A stretch of DNA of 64,000 nucleotides from positions 1,274,273 through 1,338,272 of the forward strand of contig NZ_JAKEDS010000001.1 in NCBI RefSeq assembly GCF_021462415.1, written 5' to 3'. Below, in pieces: positions 62,865 to 64,000 of this stretch. Made by a program: the position numbers and the translations under genes. Below the pieces are notes generated by a model. It was not told the origin of the DNA, did no database searches, and saw only the letters and a list, made by a program, of their open reading frames with translations. The DNA is from Rhodohalobacter sp. 614A. GTDB lineage: Bacteria; Bacteroidota; Rhodothermia; Balneolales; Balneolaceae. Every line of letters starts with the position of its first letter. The stretch's first letter is position 1.

Positions 62865-63962
62865 ATGATGAATAACATTAAAAAACTGACAATACTTTTA
62901 TTTGCTCTCGGGGTTCTTTCTGCGTGTGAGACAGAAGTAGCTGAGCACGAAGAGCAGGTTAAATCCGTAAATATTGAAACTGAACAGGTAGAAACGGAAG
63001 TTTTTGAAAGCTATCTGAGGCTTGTAGGTACCGTTATTACAAACAGCGATGTGCAGGTTGCTGCTGAAGTAAGCGGACGAATTACCGAGGTTCGAAAAAA
63101 TGAAGGCGAGGTTGTTCGCAAAGGCGAGACCGTTGTAAAGGTTGACGATAGAAAATTACAGCAAGAGTTTAATCGCCTTCGTGCCACAACCGAACAATCC
63201 AGAGAAAATTATGAACGCCTCCAACGGTTGTATGAAGAAGAAAATATTGGATCGGAAATTGATTACCTGAATGCAAAGTATGGCTACGAGCAGAATCGGG
63301 CCGCTCTGGAATCAATCAAAGTTGATCTTGAAAACACATCTATTTCAGCTCCATTTCCGGGAAGTGTTGAATCAATTTTTACAGAGGCCGGAGAAATGGT
63401 TTCTCCCGGTACACCGGTTTTTCGCCTGATTAACAGGGATGACAAAAGAGTTTTGATCGGCGTTCCAGCACGATATTCCGGTGCCGTTGACCTGGGAGAC
63501 AATACAGAGGTTTGGTTTGATTTTGATCCCGATACAAAGTATCAGTTACCGGTAACATTTGTGGGAAGTGCTATTGACCCGAGAAACCGGACATTTGAAG
63601 TAGAAATAAAATTACCGGTGGACATCAGCCAGATAAAAGTGGATATGATTGCAAATGTGCGTCTCCGAACCGAAAGGATTGAAGAAGCCATTGTGGTTAG
63701 CGAGCAATACATCTTCCAAAAAGAAGGAAACGATGTAGTGTATGTACTAAATCAAAATGAACAAGGTGAACCTATCGCATCTCAAAAAATTGTGAGCCTG
63801 GGTTCGGCGTATGGAAATGCTGTGGTTGTTGAGGATGGATTAAATGCCGGAGATGAACTCATTACACTTGGAGCTTCCTATTTGCAGGATGGTTCAAGAG
63901 TTTTCAAAGCAGAATCTGATCAATCGGAAATGGCCTCCAATAAAGAAAATGGGTCTGAATAA
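62865..63962 (+). CDS. RND efflux periplasmic adaptor lipoprotein
   Basis: 365 residues; Met2 (62868) is an equally good start. Lipobox LSAC (Cys near residue 21). Adaptor domains: LVGTVITNSDVQVAAEVSGRITEVRKNEGEVVRKGETVVKVDDRKL (lipoyl half), short alpha hairpin, NTSISAPFPGSVESIFTEAGEMVSPGTPVFRLI, beta-barrel and membrane-proximal domain (VGSAIDPRNRTFEVEIKLPV). The D/N-x-R-x-R-T-F pattern is typical of RND adaptors. Confidence 0.94.
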   Translation: MMNNIKKLTILLFALGVLSACETEVAEHEEQVKSVNIETEQVETEVFESYLRLVGTVITNSDVQVAAEVSGRITEVRKNEGEVVRKGETVVKVDDRKLQQEFNRLRATTEQSRENYERLQRLYEEENIGSEIDYLNAKYGYEQNRAALESIKVDLENTSISAPFPGSVESIFTEAGEMVSPGTPVFRLINRDDKRVLIGVPARYSGAVDLGDNTEVWFDFDPDTKYQLPVTFVGSAIDPRNRTFEVEIKLPVDISQIKVDMIANVRLRTERIEEAIVVSEQYIFQKEGNDVVYVLNQNEQGEPIASQKIVSLGSAYGNAVVVEDGLNAGDELITLGASYLQDGSRVFKAESDQSEMASNKENGSE

Positions 63963-63965
63963 ATC

Positions 63966-64000
63966 ATGAATGAAGAAATAAATAATCCAATAAAAAAAAC
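63966..64000 (+). CDS. Start of next gene, probably RND pump (partial)
   Basis: ATG 63966 opens a frame (MNEEINNPIKK...) 3 nt after the adaptor stop and runs off the window end. From operon context it should be the inner-membrane RND transporter. The 11 visible residues neither prove nor contradict that. Confidence 0.5.
   Translation, partial: MNEEINNPIKK

Noticed and set aside
1-64000. CRISPR array, prophage, integron or tRNA genes
   Set aside because: No regularly spaced direct repeats, no phage structural or integrase genes and no tRNA-like cloverleaf were recognised by eye; a dedicated tRNA search was not possible.

Overview
The window reads as a chromosomal segment of a Gram-negative bacterium of the Bacteroidota/Rhodothermota/Balneolota kind, most likely a Balneolota-like marine or halophilic organism. 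That is an inference from gene content, not from a marker search. The signs are a GWxTD-domain protein, a DUF4270-like lipoprotein, a short GT5 glycogen-synthase-like protein, a ComA-type phosphosulfolactate synthase, a Bat-type TPR/SH3 protein, LptB, TolC and outer-membrane barrels, moderate G+C, and REP-type palindromes with REP-associated (RAYT) transposases. No phage, plasmid, CRISPR, rRNA or tRNA gene was seen.

Layout. 1-8 kb: end of a BatE-like gene, a GWxTD protein, then dnaX-ybaB-recR and an M1 peptidase. dnaX carries an E. coli-like A AAA AAG slippery site followed two codons later by a -1-frame stop. 8-16 kb: proline dehydrogenase, a TSGGS-repeat surface protein, a decayed gene, an azurin-like cupredoxin, a Bor-like lipoprotein, an acetyltransferase, a repeat membrane protein and pyruvate phosphate dikinase. 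16-24 kb: DUF456 protein, a phosphofructokinase with the Asp/Lys signature of the PPi-dependent type, hutH, miaA, purS-clpS-purQ, lptB and a convergent rho. 24-34 kb (minus strand): a polyglucan block (glgB, malQ, comA-like, truncated GT5) running into a DUF4270-like lipoprotein, an outer-membrane barrel and a TPR protein.

34-46 kb: a LolC/E-like permease, an ECF sigma/anti-sigma/periplasmic operon preceded by two repeat elements, an adaptor-permease-TolC export operon without an ATPase gene, a sterol-desaturase-like oxygenase and small genes. 46-53 kb: aat, a methyltransferase, uvrB, a RAYT transposase flanked by REP palindromes, sucC, a second RAYT-like protein that has lost its catalytic motifs, and an ACT-fused malic enzyme. 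53-59 kb (minus strand): a tightly packed four-gene set (C39-like peptidase, RLAN/RimK-like ATP-grasp ligase, GCS2-type carboxylate-amine ligase, N-formylglutamate-amidohydrolase-like enzyme). This looks like a pathway that makes and processes an amide-linked peptide or amino-acid conjugate, and it is the most system-like unknown here. A MFS transporter lies upstream. 59-64 kb: pyrR-pyrB, then a TetR-controlled RND efflux operon (tetR, tolC, adaptor, start of the pump) with two near-identical candidate operators.

Functional threads: PPDK and the PPi-type PFK suggest PPi-linked glycolysis/gluconeogenesis. ClpS and Aat give a bacterial N-degron branch. Two export operons and several outer-membrane or lipoproteins reflect a Gram-negative envelope.
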